Shown piece by piece: positions 10,701 through 21,010 of a stretch of 64,000 bases of DNA. The position numbers were made by a program, and so were the translations under genes. Every line of letters begins with the position of its first letter. The first letter of the stretch is position 1. Origin of the DNA: Ophiura sarsii (Eukaryota > Echinodermata > Ophiuroidea > Amphilepidida > Ophiuridae); contig CM069446.1 of assembly GCA_035610835.1 (NCBI GenBank), positions 50,817,625 through 50,881,624 on the forward strand, given 5' to 3'. Below the pieces are notes generated by a model. The model had not been told where the DNA came from. It did not search any database and saw only the letters and a list, made by a program, of their open reading frames with translations.

Positions 10701-12891
10701 GAGAAAGCACAGATAAAGTATGCAATCCTTGAAATTGATCAACATGGAGAAAAGTCAACTGATTTTCATACAAATGTAAATTTTGTAAGTTAACACAATC
10801 CCAGAATGCACCCGGTGCCAGTGTTTTCAACACATTTCCATTCAGTGATAAGTCCAACAAGTTAACTAACCCTTTCAATAGAACTTCGTTAAGATAAGAT
10901 AATTTATTATTGGCCAGATTTATATGTGTCAATTGAACCAGATTTTGGAATACACTGGAGTTTGTCATATCTTGAAGTTTGGAAATTTGATTCCCTTGCA
11001 ATGATAAATATGTCATATTCTTGAGGCTCTTAAACGTATCTATACCTAAATTAACAATTCTATTATCAGAAAGGTCCAAGAAATACAAATTCTTCAAATC
11101 ACGAAGTAAATGTTGGTTTAGTTTAACTACAACATTATTTGATAAGGACAAAGCTTGAACCGCGTGTAAATTTGAGAATGTTGCTGGTTCAGTTGGTGAA
11201 ATTATATTTCCTGACAAATACAGTACCTCTATGTTATGAATACCTTCAAACATTCCAACTGATAAGACTGATAACATATTCTTGTTAAGAAACAATTGTC
11301 TTAGGCTAGTTAGACCAGAGAATGAACTACGGGTTATGTGCAGCAGTTCGTTATAAGAAAGGTCTAGTACTTGCAGCCGAGATAATCCCTCAAAGTTACT
11401 ATGATGAAGACTGGAGATGAGGTTATTGTCCAACAGTAGAATATTGATATTGGTGAGGTTTCTGAAGCTTCCTGGGATAACATGAACCAGTTGTCTTGCA
11501 CTACCATCAAGAGCAGATGTGTTGACTTGAAATTCAGTTGGCAATGTTTCATAGATGAGAAGTGTTTTCTCCACCTGTCTGTCATACAAACAGTCTGTTA
11601 TAAATTGGTTGGTATTCAAACTGCAGACACACCCTTCCAGACATTCAGGATATTCAGCAACTTGTATATTTTCATTTCGCGACAGATCAAACCCTGGTAT
11701 TTCTGATGTGCTGTAACTTGATTCAGGAAACATTGGCATCAAGGATGGATGAAGGATAGTCAGTTCTTGGTATTGTTCAATTCGCTGGTGATGAGCGATA
11801 TTGTATACATTAGTATATATTTGAACTAGTCTACATGTCTTCATCGGACCAATGTTTTGTGTAACATTCTGATATGGAATACAATCAGATGGAACCAATC
11901 CATTCTGCGAATCACTGCTATCTCCAGATCTGACAGCAAGTAGTTGGATTGTGGATCCGACATTAGTATTTATTTCTAGATAAGCGCTGTTGATCGTCAT
12001 ATTACAGGAGCTTTGACTAGGTTCGATCAATGCTATGATGTCATTCCAACACTCCTTGTCAGTTGTGTCAGTCTTCATATAGAAAAGGTTATAAATAGAC
12101 CAGTCAGACTGCGTGTGCAACACACTCAGTTTAATTTCAAAGCCAGGTGGCGCATAGACATGGACAATGCATTGTTGATTTTCAAGAGTAGGAAGTGCCA
12201 CAGGAAGAATCTGGTTTCTTGCTAGAGTTACATATGCATTGGGGCAGTGAGTGGCTTTGTCCAGCATAATCTTGCTTCCATTTCCAGTGTTCAAATCCAA
12301 ATGTTGAGAGTCGGTCCGGTTATCTACTTTTGATGAGTTTTCAGTCGCTGTAACCGCGGAAGCCACGGTTTTGTTGTACGAAGAGTCGGTATATCTGGAA
12401 TCGGACAAATTAGGTGATGTAGCATTGATACCATTATATGAAGAGTTGGTATATTGCGAGCCAGACAAAATTGCCGTAGCCTCGGTTTCATTATGAGATA
12501 ATCGCGAGTCAGACACACTTGTCGCTGAAGCCTTGAATCTACGTGACAAGGCCATGAATCGAGAGTTGGACACATTAGCCACTGTAGCTTTGCTTACATT
12601 ATGTGTAGGGCCTATGTAAAGCAACCTAGACACATTTGCTGTATCCTCAGTTTCGTTAAATGAAGAGTTAATATATTGTGAGCTGGACTCAGCAGCCGCT
12701 TGACTAGCATCATTTACACTTTCATTGTCCGTATGCTGAAAGTCAGAGCGATCATCCGTACCCGCGTTCCGTTCTAGTCCATTCCTATTCCTATTTGACA
12801 CCGAGTGTGATGTTGGAATACCAGAAATGACATAGACTAGTACACAGAGTGAAGTGAGGATCCACCTATTAGACACACTGTTAGCCTCCAT
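7777..12891 (-). CDS. LRR-rich seven-helix receptor, copy A (GRL101/relaxin-receptor-like)
   Basis: Predicted plasma-membrane G-protein-coupled receptor of about 1704 residues in one uninterrupted frame. Seen, numbered from the proposed start: signal peptide 1-30; Ser/Thr/Asn-rich stalk with many N-x-S/T sites to about 205; CUB-like domain with four Cys about 216-322; LRR N-cap Cys at 417-434; about 35 LRRs at 479-1320; CC hinge near 1335; TM1 1371-1387; TM3 Cys 1450 and ECL2 Cys 1529 (likely disulfide); DRF at 1474-1476 in place of DRY; CWLP in TM6 at 1632-1635; NPFLY in TM7 at 1670-1674; tail ending ETAV. LRR17 lacks one residue. The frame stays open to an upstream ATG at 12981, but 12891 is preferred: it has A at -3 and G at +4, it begins the signal peptide, and gene C has an in-frame stop before the equivalent ATG. 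Family (type C LGR) is inferred from TM motifs such as NLAAADFLMG; no LDLa module is visible. Ligand is unknown. Confidence 0.93.
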   Translation of the reverse strand: MEANSVSNRWILTSLCVLVYVISGIPTSHSVSNRNRNGLERNAGTDDRSDFQHTDNESVNDASQAAAESSSQYINSSFNETEDTANVSRLLYIGPTHNVSKATVANVSNSRFMALSRRFKASATSVSDSRLSHNETEATAILSGSQYTNSSYNGINATSPNLSDSRYTDSSYNKTVASAVTATENSSKVDNRTDSQHLDLNTGNGSKIMLDKATHCPNAYVTLARNQILPVALPTLENQQCIVHVYAPPGFEIKLSVLHTQSDWSIYNLFYMKTDTTDKECWNDIIALIEPSQSSCNMTINSAYLEINTNVGSTIQLLAVRSGDSSDSQNGLVPSDCIPYQNVTQNIGPMKTCRLVQIYTNVYNIAHHQRIEQYQELTILHPSLMPMFPESSYSTSEIPGFDLSRNENIQVAEYPECLEGCVCSLNTNQFITDCLYDRQVEKTLLIYETLPTEFQVNTSALDGSARQLVHVIPGSFRNLTNINILLLDNNLISSLHHSNFEGLSRLQVLDLSYNELLHITRSSFSGLTSLRQLFLNKNMLSVLSVGMFEGIHNIEVLYLSGNIISPTEPATFSNLHAVQALSLSNNVVVKLNQHLLRDLKNLYFLDLSDNRIVNLGIDTFKSLKNMTYLSLQGNQISKLQDMTNSSVFQNLVQLTHINLANNKLSYLNEVLLKGLVNLLDLSLNGNVLKTLAPGAFWDCVNLQNLHLYENQLTFLHVDQFQGLHTLSVLSLDTNRLTTLGHGIFGDLAQLEELYLYDNQLSNLHVDIFERLRNLSVLWLHKNILTAISSGVFKNLSQLTQLSLYGNQLSNLHVDIFQGLVNLTDLRLHNNTLTTLQPGVFKNLRQLTHLFLYDNQLSNLPVDIFQGLNLSELWLHNNNLTGITPGVFMNLRQLTKLYLGDNQLSNLHIDIFQGLVSLTDLQLYSDKLSTLQPGLFRDLRQLTLLSLYGNQLSDLHVDIFQGLVNLTDLWLQNNTLTTLQSGVFRKLGQLTQLYLYGNQLSHLHVDIFQGLVNLTDLLLQNNTLTTLQPGLFRNLRQLTQLILYGNQLSNLHVDVFQGLINLSELWLHKNNLTGITPGVFKNLRQLTQLILYGNQLSNLHVDIFQGLVNLSELLLHNNTLTTLQPGVFRNLTQLKLLVLYGNQLSNLHVDIFQGLVNLTDLQLHNNILTTLQPGVFRNLRQLTLLSFYGNQLSNLHVDIFQGLINLSHLTLDYNKLTLLKKEVFRDLVNLNTLFLSNNMLTTSALISLRHCDKLQILTLYNNSISNIDASFSGLHKLVTLDLRSNHISVIQPYAFENKTNMRIIDLRDNALSKITPKSFAGLPNTTYLLVDIPATCCFIDSLSGPICTSTEPKSEYMTCNELLPNTLIKYSMWIIGLFALFANTYVLVRGCRKLTRGKEQTDYQKQVLFITNLAAADFLMGVYMLIIASADQYFQQYFPSEADQWKSYALCKLSGFLSILSSESSLFFILLIGIDRFWAFRNTVVSQKLFLTTRSKLLVTILVWMLAIVISALGIGLEKDQHLYQFSEVCIGLPLARRLLTRKTLGNLTISYEKIDRTDDSVPFYINEKVGSYLSPAYSIVIFLGVNFFCCITVAICYISLFIQIRMSNMSRSKTDLKMAFKMGLITLTDFLCWLPIVVIGILVQKETLEVSPEVFAWIIGFVLPINSALNPFLYTIIGNSLFSCLDRKGNVNGHIYIMIDETAV
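9289..10653 (-). repeat. 144-bp LRR-pair tandem array inside copy A (LRR12-30)
   Basis: Nineteen consecutive LRRs alternate between two types: LRQLTxLxLYGNQLSNL followed by HVDIFQG, and LVNLTDLxLHNNTLTTL followed by QPGVFRN. Together they form a 48-residue, 144-bp unit repeated in frame. Flanking LRRs 1-11 and 31-35 are individually distinct and align one-to-one with those of copies B and C, so the array is the expandable core. The second type usually carries N-glycosylation sequons (NLT/NLS, NNT). Confidence 0.93.
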
Positions 12892-13300
12892 ATTGACAAT
12901 ACAAATAATTTCCGCTGAATCTTTAGCAATTTCTTTCACCTGTTGCAACCTGTTGCCAACTGCGTTATGAAACCATATCACACAACTTATGCATATCGTG
13001 CAATGCTTGTTTTATTAAGTCATAGTATAAAAATAGTATGGTATAGAAAAGGGGATTTTCGCTGACAAATACACACATTCCTCAACTTGGTTAATTTCTA
13101 TGCTTTCTTTGTGTTCTTTTCAATCTTCATTGCACACGCTAACCCTAACCTAATAAGTCATACATGGGCTAACTACTTTTGAAGGCCATTACCAAATACG
13201 GGATTGTTTACAACAATACCCAATTCATTCCTATTTCAGAATGACAGTTATATATTTATGAAATTATAAATAGCTTTTGACGTCAGAAATATTAACCTTT
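12892..13300 (-). promoter_or_regulatory. Proximal upstream region of copy A with CRE palindrome
   Basis: This block is shared with the upstream regions of copies B and C and with the orphan at 40.9 kb. It contains a conserved TTTTATTAAGTCATA stretch about 120 bp before the ATG and a perfect TGACGTCA (CREB/ATF consensus) at 13278-13285, about 390 bp before the proposed ATG. Conservation amid otherwise drifting intergenic DNA suggests function, but recent duplication could also explain it. No clear TATA box or start site can be assigned. Confidence 0.6.
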
Positions 13301-14640
13301 GGAACTTTCCCAGAGTAAAAATGTCGTTGTAACTGCGAACCAAATATATTGTATGGTTTCCAAGTTTTATTTACATAGCATTAAAATAATGAATAAAGAT
13401 AAAGCAGAAAATTGGCATGGAACATGAATATTACAGTAAGGCCTAATAAAAATAATTGTTTGTTTTCCATAACATGCTTTGAAAAACTTGGGACAGGAGA
13501 GGTAGGGATTTTTTTAAAAATCTTACAAACAAATTTTATTCTGGAAATACAAAATATTTGGTTTTAAAATGCAGTACCTTAATTACATTAAGTATAATTA
13601 TATCAGACCCGTAACTCAAATGCATGCATGCTACATTTCTGCATCAAAAATTGAATTTCATCTGTACAGCGATCAATATTAGGCCAAACTTAAAATGTTC
13701 GCCAAAAAGTTCCAAATCAGAATTTTAACTATATATAAATGAACATGAGAGTAAAAATTAATATTGAAATTTACATGATTCCACTTCCGCTATATAATTT
13801 TAACTTATTTACAAAATGGCTGCAGCATATAATTAAAAGAGTTGATAAAAAATGTGCAAACATTTAAGAAAAATGTACAAAAATTATTTGTATAAAACCA
13901 ATCACCACAATATATACAGTAAAATTGCATTGATATTAATACCTCTATTGTTAACTATAGTTTGACCATTTCCAAATTGGTGAAGCCTCATAACAGCAGC
14001 AAATGAAGGACACAGGGGCGCATGAAAGTATGCATGACGTGTGCGTGTAGCTCAAACGTGTATATGGCCATAATCGCACGCTTTTGCTTGGATTACTTTT
14101 GCGCGTGGAGAGATCAAATCACAAATATTTCTCGCAAATTTGGAACTGATTAAACTATAGACAGTCAATAATACAAATTCCACCTACAGGATGTGGTAAT
14201 CGAAGTTGTTCTAAACATCACATTTAAAATCATCACTGAAATTCATTGAGAATATATTTTCACAATTTCAGTAGGATTCCTTACATAACCGGAGTATTTG
14301 GCTCATTTACCAAAGCAATTATTGTATATATATATTTAGCTCAATATACAACCATTTTAGATGTATTAAAAAGTTAACTGTCAAACCACTTAATTTGTGT
14401 GGGATTTAATTTCGCGAATTTCGTGAGAAATGGGATATCGCGAAATTAAATACCCACAAAGCTGACAATTTTGCATTGAAAGTAACAGTAGAATTTCTAG
14501 ATTCGCAAAATTAAATGCCCGCTAAAAATCAGTAATTTTAAATTCGCTAAATAAAGTATCCGCAAAATTACGGACCTTTTTGAAATTATGTCACCTTTTT
14601 CATATCGGAAATATAAACGCTATTCATTTTTAAATTATGG
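13301..14640. repeat. Distal upstream homology block of copy A
   Basis: Segments 13740-13860, 13910-14280 and 14280-14640 match the regions upstream of copy C (62640-63740) and parts of B and the orphan, marking the extent of the duplicated receptor unit. It is interrupted by the TTAATTTCGCG element at about 14377-14575. No coding capacity is seen. Confidence 0.6.
14377..14575. repeat. Dispersed TTAATTTCGC-rich element, copy 2
   Basis: Related to 3650-3860 by its start and by repeated AATTTCGCGAA-type phrases. It interrupts the duplicated upstream block of copy A and is absent from the matching place in copy C. Confidence 0.5.
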
Positions 14641-15590
14641 AAAATTACATTTTCACATTATTTCAAAAGTTAAAGTTTAAATGAACCAAAAGTAAAGGTT
14701 ACATAAACCAACAGAACCAATCTCAATCTCAAATGGCTCTCAAACATTGGGGGAGGGGGGCCTACAGTTAAGATGCAGGCAGATGTTTTATGAGTCTCTC
14801 ATTCTATCTCTTTTAATTCAGAACCTGGTAAAATTTACCGACCCTGCCAGGACAAGGCATCGATCTGTCAACTGCGAAACAAAGGATTCCATGAAGAGTC
14901 ATGCGTCAACCAGTGGAAGTCTAGCCAGATGGCATGGCAAAGTCGTAACTCTTTCCTGACGCTTCAGTAAGAGTGCATGCTTTAGCCAATCAACAGCATT
15001 CTAATGTTCATCTTCTCCTAATGATCCAGATGTCAGTGCATAACTAACTTCTCCTTGTACATCCGAGCTATAAGCGGTCCACAGAATGGCACTGAGTCAA
15101 GATGATTACGACAAGTCAGATATAGTGAGGTCAGAGAGTCACTCTTTGGTCTGACCACCAGTCAGTTGAAAGAAATAATTTCACATTTGAAGATCACAGC
15201 AGACACTGTAGACCTCACATACAGGTATGCCGTTGCAAAGCATGTGAACAGATACCGGGACAGCGCAGAAGTAGAGTAGCTAGGACTGGAGGTGGGTTTG
15301 ACTTTGCTGGTGGACCTCAAGAAGAAAATACAATTACTCCCGGGAATTACTCACTGAAGACACAAAGAAGATTTCTTGATGTACCCCATGATGCTTATAG
15401 CGCCCCTACAGTACCAGCAGGGCTTATCACCAAAACTATAATTAACAGCTGGAGGTCGTCTATGACCTCTACCATAGTATTACATGGTGCAGATTGGGTA
15501 AACCTGGCCACAAATTTGAAATAAGTTGAATCCCAACTAAAACTTGTATTTATAAAAATATAGGGTCTTTAAGAAAATCAAGAGAGGACT
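14641..15590. other. Unassigned region with a possible coding relic
   Basis: From about 15117 to 15279 one plus-strand frame stays open for about 50 codons and reads like protein (ESLFGLTTSQLKEIISHLKI, then TADTVDLTYRYAVAKHVNRY), ending in TAG. It has no start and no recognised family. It could be a decayed exon or retrogene piece. Confidence 0.25.
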
Positions 15591-15593
15591 GTA

Positions 15594-15819
15594 TTAAAGG
15601 CATATTATGTGATCTTTTCCAGAGAGCGCCCTCTATTCATGATTTTTTTTAGAAAGTAGATTTTCTTGCAGATTTACAAAGTAATTAAGAATCGTATCGC
15701 CCTGTAACTTGGAATGTATGCATGATTTATGATCAGAAATCTGCACAAGAAAATCTGCTTTCTAATTTTTTTTCGATGTTGAGGGCGTTCCCTGGAAAGA
15801 TCACATAATATACCTTTAA
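15594..15819. mobile_element. TTAA-flanked foldback MITE, copy 1
   Basis: Inverted ends TTAAAGGCATATTATGTGAT and its near reverse complement at 15800-15819, with inner GAGCGCCCTC/GAGGGCGTTC. Same family as 36060-36440, with most of the central palindrome missing. A third, partial right end lies at 15846-15893. Confidence 0.75.
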
Positions 15820-16161
15820 AGACACATCAATCATATTACTTGCAACAGAATTTTTTTTTGATGTTGAGGGCGTTCCCTGGAAAGATCACATCAAAATTGT
15901 CTTTCGTTTACGACTTATGCATATTAATGAGGGCGGTAACGGAAGGACGGTGAAATGGACACGGGTTTTTCACTACCGCCATATATTGCGAAAACGCTCT
16001 AAAGTTTGTGAATCAATGTTATTTTAATGTTATTCCTCTGGTTTTGGCAATACTTTGACACTGTTCATTTGTAAATGTGTCATTGCGTTTACTTAAAACA
16101 TAGCCAAACGTAATTAAGGATTCGGTAACGGAAGGACGGTAACGGAAGGACGTGTGAAATT
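15820..16161. other. Region with repeated GGTAACGGAAGGAC motif
   Basis: The 14-mer GGTAACGGAAGGAC occurs at 15935, 16124 and 16138 (the last two abutting), and again at 19041 and 19205, with an inverted near copy at about 19012. No gene is seen. Confidence 0.4.
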
Positions 16162-16294
16162 CAGTGGCGTGCGCAGGATATTGTGACTGGGGGGGGGCCC
16201 ACTTTAAAAAATGAAATTCCCCCGACTCAGATTCTTCTCAAAGGTAGCCCCAATTTTTTTCTCAGTCACCTCGTGTCGTGATTTTCACGTAAGT

Positions 16295-16350
<56 letters not shown>

Positions 16351-16731
16351 GGTAGGTTCAAAAAAATTCGCACGGTCAAAAAATTTCGCACAGTAAAAAA
16401 AATCGCACAGTCACAATATCACAGTCAAAAAGACAGCCAAGTAAACAACTTCTAGGCCTATTGGACAATTATGAGCGTTTTTATCATTTTTTCCAAAACA
16501 TTTCCTTTTTATACCAACCTGGTGCATAAATTTGTCGCCTACATGTACAATTTTGCCAACTATTTGTCTATTTGGATTACACCCCCTCCACACACACAAA
16601 AAAAATCTAGCGACGGTCCATCCCCCAACTGGCAGTAGTTTCCCCCGACGGGCAGTAGGTTCCCCCGACTGTAGACCAAACTGGGGGGGGGGGGGGGGGG
16701 CCTAGGCATCCCCCCTTTGCGCACGCCACTG
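16162..16731. mobile_element. hAT-like nonautonomous element with 8-bp target duplication
   Basis: Inverted ends CAGTGGCGTGCGCA / TGCGCACGCCACTG are flanked by the direct repeat GTGAAATT (16154-16161 and 16732-16739). An 8-bp duplication and CAGTG-type ends fit the hAT superfamily. The interior lacks a transposase and contains a run of 55 G (16295-16349) and another G-run near 16683-16700. Confidence 0.8.
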
Positions 16732-16739
16732 GTGAAATT

Positions 16740-18407
16740 CCCTATACATTTAGTACTAAAAGTGAACTATGTACATAGTGATAATACAAATTACGGTTGA
16801 TTCAAGAAGCTGGAATGTGCAAAAAACACTTTAAATCACATGACTGAATACTAATACAATATTAGTAGTTAGTACATGTATTCTAATTGGTAATTGAACT
16901 AATTAAAATCACTAATTAAACAGTACGACTAATTAAGGATTTGTGAAATACAACGTATTCTACATTTATACACATGAATCCTGGCGAATTTTCATGTTGT
17001 TGTTTTTTATTCCAAATTTTATATGGATTATAATCTATAAAGGCAAGTAAACAATTGACCAAATATCTATTAATTATAACAGTTTGGGCATTTAAAACAA
17101 TGCCACATAATAAGTTACTATCCAGACTGTTTAACTGTAGGTCTCCATATCAAAAAGTGGTGGAAAATTGGCATTTATAGGTAGGCATTAGATCAGAGTA
17201 AACCAAGAAGCCTAACTACATGTATAATGTGCAAGGTACCTTATCTAGTCTAAAATAGCTTAATATCATGATTGCTAATCAATATAATTTAAATCAATTA
17301 ACAAAAGCAAGTAATTTAAGTTTTAAATAGTTCCACTTAACATTATTGCCGGGGCCTAATGATAAAACTGAAAACTTGTAAATCCCATACACCAAAAGAC
17401 CAATAATGACGAGAAGCCATTTTGACCCCTTAAAATCCTTTTGACCCTGATTATCTCTACATATTCCAGTTATTGGTTGGCTGGACAACACTCAGACCTT
17501 ATTAAATGGTCTCAATTGATCTAGTTCTTGAGAAAATGCCCCCTGGAAATCATCATTTGAGCCCAAACTCATAATTTTTGCCAGATTCCGAACTTTTCAA
17601 CCAATTTTGTGTCGTCTCGTTCATAGTATTAATATCAGAAATACAAAACGAAACATACATTTCTAATAACATTTAAACATACTCTTTTGCATGCAAAAGA
17701 CTAGAATTGCATACAAGGTGGCCGCATCAAGTTATTTCACCTTGAATTTGGACCGATTTACAACGTTTTTGTGGCTGGACCACTTTTGAGGGGGTCCATT
17801 TTCTGGGGGGGGGGGGGGCATGTGATTTGGTCTTTTTTGGTATTTTTGTTAATATTGGGCACCAGTGAGTACATTAACATGACTAATAAGGTCCCTAATG
17901 TTATAGAGGCTGCACCATCCACCCACAAACATTTGATAAAGTCATGTCCGAAAGCTCGAAGGGCCATTGTTGACCCCCCCACCCCCAAATTGAAACGAAG
18001 CGCGCAGCGCAAAACCTAATTTTTTCACATGTTTCAGTATTGAGCAGGCTGGACAGTACCAAACCCACAACAAAGCTCACAAGTTCTTTAGTTGCTGAGG
18101 AAAACTCCTTCAAAGTAGGTACTTTAAACTGCGGAACATTGAAATAGCCCATTCTTAGCAAAGGTCGTCGAACTTTGTAAGACCATAGCGACCCGACCGA
18201 ACAGAATGGAATTTGAATTTTTTCCTTTCGACCTCCTCTATAGAACCACCTAAAGTACCTTTGAGTGAAATATGAGCAAAATCCATGACCTATGGTGAGG
18301 TGCCTGTCCCAATTGGCATGGAATGACTCTTGAATGCACACAAGATGATAATAGGGCCTGAAGAGGAACCTTGCCTATTAGCATAATACCGGTAATATGA
18401 AACAAGC
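16740..18407. other. Unassigned intergenic DNA
   Basis: No gene, TIR pair or tandem array recognised. A G-run lies near 17805. Short open frames on both strands show no domain. Confidence 0.3.
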
Positions 18408-18823
18408 TTAAAGGAGGTGTCCCGCAAGCATAAAAGTGTGCATTATATGTTAGAAAAATAACTATCGAGCCCAACTTTTGTAATTATAGAGAACAAAACA
18501 CCACATTTATATGACAAAAACAAATAAAAACCGCAATCTCTCAACATGCACTTTTTAAAATTCGCGGCGATCGAAAGTCACAGTGTCGATGATGTCATAG
18601 TTATACAATGCACATGCGCAAATTTGAGCACCGATACCCATGACGTCATCGACACTTTCGATCGCCGCGAATTTTAAAAATTGCATGTTGAGTGATGGCA
18701 GTTTTTATTCATTTTTTGTGACTAGTATGGTGTTTTGTTCTATATAATTACGTAATTTCGGTTCGATAATTATTTTTCTAACAAATAATGCTCAATGTTG
18801 TGTTTGCGGGACCCTTCCTTTAA
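18408..18823. mobile_element. TTAA-flanked foldback MITE, second family
   Basis: Ends TTAAAGGAGGTGTCCCGCAA and GCGGGACCCTTCCTTTAA. Arms of about 180 bp pair through AAAATTCGCGGCGATCGAAAG / CTTTCGATCGCCGCGAATTTT. The central part includes ATGACGTCAT. No coding capacity is seen. Confidence 0.75.
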
Positions 18824-19577
18824 TGCGTCAGACTATATAGGCAATGGCAAGGACATAACAATAAAGTCACTTAAATAGAGTTGTGCAATCATCTATAGCA
18901 CTTAGCAACATCACATAATACTCTAACATCACAAATTGGTAAGATAATTTGATTATAAGTGGCAGTACACACAAAAAATGACAGCCTTTTTGTCCTTCCT
19001 TTACCATATTTTGTCCTTCCGTTAGGCCCTACCATAGTTTGGTAACGGAAGGACAAGTATTAATTAGTTTTAATTAATAAGGGGAAATACCAAAACTGAA
19101 TTGAATAGTTTTATATTGTAGGCCTACCTAAACTTGCTGTGCGTAATTTATTTTTTTAATCTCTCTTCAATTTTTAAAAATATACTAACTTTAGCTACTT
19201 TTCTGGTAACGGAAGGACAGATTTGAAGGCAAAATGCCAGAAGCCGCTGAAGTGTAACAAATGCCGCAATTACAAAAAATACATTTTGGACTTGTTTCAT
19301 ACAGTCTAAATGTTACACACACATAAAAAGAGGATGTTTTACATTTGTTTCTTACATGTAGGGTGTATTCATTTTTCATATAATTTACCCTAATTTTAGG
19401 AAAAAATAACTCATTTGCATAATCCAATATTTAACATACCAAACGACGTAATTTTTTTATTTCCACTAAAAATTCACTAAATATAGACTTTCAGCTTTCA
19501 TTTGAGACCAAATTTGTATGGTTCGGATGAATTTAAAATTTTGACTGCCATGTCCACTATTTCATGGAATTGGCCAA
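18824..19577. other. Unassigned intergenic DNA with GGTAACGGAAGGAC copies
   Basis: GGTAACGGAAGGAC occurs at 19041 and 19205, and GTCCTTCCGTTA near 19012. Nothing else is recognised. Confidence 0.3.
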
Positions 19578-20563
19578 TGTACTTTATCTGTGATTCCCCA
19601 TAGACTTTGTACAGGGGCAAAAAGCCACTGGAGACACCTAGTGTTTCTATACATCTCTTTTTCAATTCTGAGACGTGCAGTAGTCAAAAAAGGGCCGATT
19701 GTTCAATTTATTGCTCCAAATTGTTGGGGTGAATCAATTTCACACCGTTAAGGCTTTCACCGCAAACAGTTTTTATTAAAGTGATATTGTGTAGATAATT
19801 ATAATCTACCATCACATTTTCGCAAATTGTGAATCAATTGTGAAGCAATGTTTTGTATTTTATTTGTTCACCTCAGGTTCTGGAAAATAAACTGTGTTTT
19901 AAATGTGTAGAAAAAATAACAATTACAACTCGGACGAACAGTGTTTCTGATAGGCCATCATATCGAACGACTTGTGTTCAAAAATGTATCATTTTGAATT
20001 GACCAATACAAAATTTGGTGTACATAAATGACCCGCCGTGTGTGCTATCACCAGTGCTGGTAAATCCGCGAGTCGTACGAAGAGTTTCCGTCTTTCTTCT
20101 TGTATAGCATAGGAACAAGCCAAGCTGTAATATGGTGTCCCCTTATACCACACAGTGTATATTTATCCACCGGTGGTATATATTGACTGGGCTAATTTTG
20201 AGTGTATGTTTATTTAAACCATTAGGAAATTTCAGTTTGATACGGTCTTGGTTTTTGTGTCCCGAGTGGTCGTGCGTCTGGGTGGATTTATCGACTGTGA
20301 TAGCACACACAAGATTTGTAAATAGTCTTATGTTTGACATCCGTTATAATAAATGGCATGTTTTAAGTTTTGAGTTTATATATTTTCAATTTTTAATATT
20401 TGCCAAATCATGCAAATGACTTCTTATTTATTTTAATCGGTCAGTACCTACAATTCATTTTAAAACCAATACAGTATTTTTAACAATATTATTTATGTAT
20501 GATTTTTGTTTTGTAAAAGTAGTGTAAAACTATATCGAAATTGGATTATGTTCATTGGATATA

Positions 20564-21010
20564 CACTCGGCAAAAGAAGTTCTTGGACACTTATATTAAA
20601 TTAATATTTAATAGAATATATATAATTATATATATGATTATATATATATAATTGTATATCAAAATAAGCAGAAAGTAATCCTCTAACAGCTTAACATGGA
20701 ATTTAGACATGATCACTCATGCATGGCAGATCCCATTCATTTGACAATGGCAAGAAGATTGCAAAAAATTGGATAATCCCTCCATTCAAATGACTGTAAA
20801 TGCTCATTTCTTGCAATTTCCTTTTACGCACCTTACCATTGCTTAATGAATGTGCTCAGCCATGCATGAATGTGTACATCTTAATTTCATACAGACATGA
20901 TAGAGAATTATTTTCTGATTATTTTGACATGCAATTGTTTAATTTATATTAAATATTTATGTGAAATATTTGAACTTCAATGAGTGTCCAGGAACTTCTT
21001 TTGACGAATG
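20564..21010. mobile_element. TA-flanked MITE absent from the paralogous site
   Basis: Inverted ends CACTCGGCAAAAGAAGTTC and GAACTTCTTTTGACGAATG lie between TA dinucleotides. At the duplicate locus (about 50300-50312) the flanks are directly joined, an empty site. TA targeting suggests the Tc1/mariner group; no transposase is present. Confidence 0.8.

Noticed and set aside
7777..12891. Glycoprotein-hormone receptor (type A LGR) or Toll-like receptor identity
   Set aside because: A full 7TM domain rules out Toll receptors, and the TM2-TM3 text (NLAAADFLMG, SSESSLFFILL) and hinge fit the GRL101/relaxin group better than hormone LGRs.
12892..12981. Upstream ATG adding 30 residues to receptor A (and at 29277 for B)
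   Set aside because: The extension is not open in copy C (in-frame TAG nine codons before the ATG), and the internal Met begins a good signal peptide in a strong start context.
20132..20419. 95-codon frame as a gene
   Set aside because: The equivalent sequence in the duplicated copy near 49.9 kb has frame-breaking indels.
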